A DNA stretch of 64,000 bases from Pelagicoccus sp. SDUM812005 (lineage in GTDB: Bacteria; Verrucomicrobiota; Verrucomicrobiia; Opitutales; Opitutaceae). Below the pieces are notes generated by a model that worked only from the letters and a program-made list of their open reading frames with translations, did not search any database and was not told the origin of the DNA. Within the stretch, counting starts at the first letter, position 1; each line of letters begins with the position of its first letter. Position numbers and translations under genes: made by a program. The stretch is taken from assembly GCF_031127875.1 (NCBI RefSeq), contig NZ_JARXIA010000005.1, positions 186,001-250,000 of the forward strand, written 5' to 3'. This document shows positions 62,462 through 64,000 of the stretch, in pieces.

Positions 62462-64000
<1,539 letters not shown>

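Overview
The window looks like a chromosomal segment from a Gram-negative bacterium of the Verrucomicrobia, most likely the class Opitutae (inference). Two secreted proteins end in VPD-type PEP-CTERM-like sorting tails, there is a complete Lpt/KdsC lipopolysaccharide set, GrpE/DnaJ/HtpG, and an ECF sigma factor with a long C-terminal extension; few genes have a clear Shine-Dalgarno sequence. DnaA with a candidate origin region lies at about 55 kb. No tRNA, rRNA, insertion sequence, phage or CRISPR array was seen.

Positions 1-23.4 kb form an envelope/exopolysaccharide locus that is visibly poorer in G+C than the rest (26 of 60 bases at 8101-8160 against 39 of 60 at 30001-30060). The plus strand carries an RmlC-like cupin, a Wza-type exporter, a Wzz-type copolymerase, a Wzy/ligase-type membrane protein, a sorting-tagged secreted protein and a very large secreted multi-barrel glycosidase-like protein. 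The minus strand (21.5 to 11.4 kb) carries a GT2, a methyltransferase, a Wzx-like flippase, a glycosidase-like lipoprotein, a BY-kinase-like protein without its P-loop, a GT4, the initiating sugar-phosphate transferase and a fusion of two SDR domains. Thymidine kinase and another GT4 close the locus.

Positions 23.4-54.9 kb are mostly high-GC core genes: an LptF/G permease, an NSS transporter with its MetS-like small subunit, CheV, YceI, HtpG, an unusual sigma factor/TonB-domain fusion with a membrane partner, GrpE-DnaJ, phosphomannose isomerase, FtsK, a second sorting-tagged protein, a large FG-GAP/UnbV protein, RodZ, RpiB, an aldo-keto reductase, an E1 alpha/beta fusion, and the cluster kdsC-lptC-lptA-lptB-hprK.

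Positions 54.9-64 kb hold the candidate origin, dnaA, a small unknown gene, an arsenic module (arsD, arsA, thioredoxin-type arsC, a SulP permease, arsR on the opposite strand) and the C-terminal part of ligA, cut by the window edge. The arsenic module has no ArsB or Acr3 pump; the only permease in it is SulP-type. Three TATTC-N8-GAATA-like sites flank arsD and arsR and look like the operators of this regulon. The observations I rate highest are the sigma/TonB fusion, the multi-barrel glycosidase whose modules have lost catalytic acids one by one, the pump-less ars module with its operators, and sigma-54-like promoters before both sorting-tagged genes.
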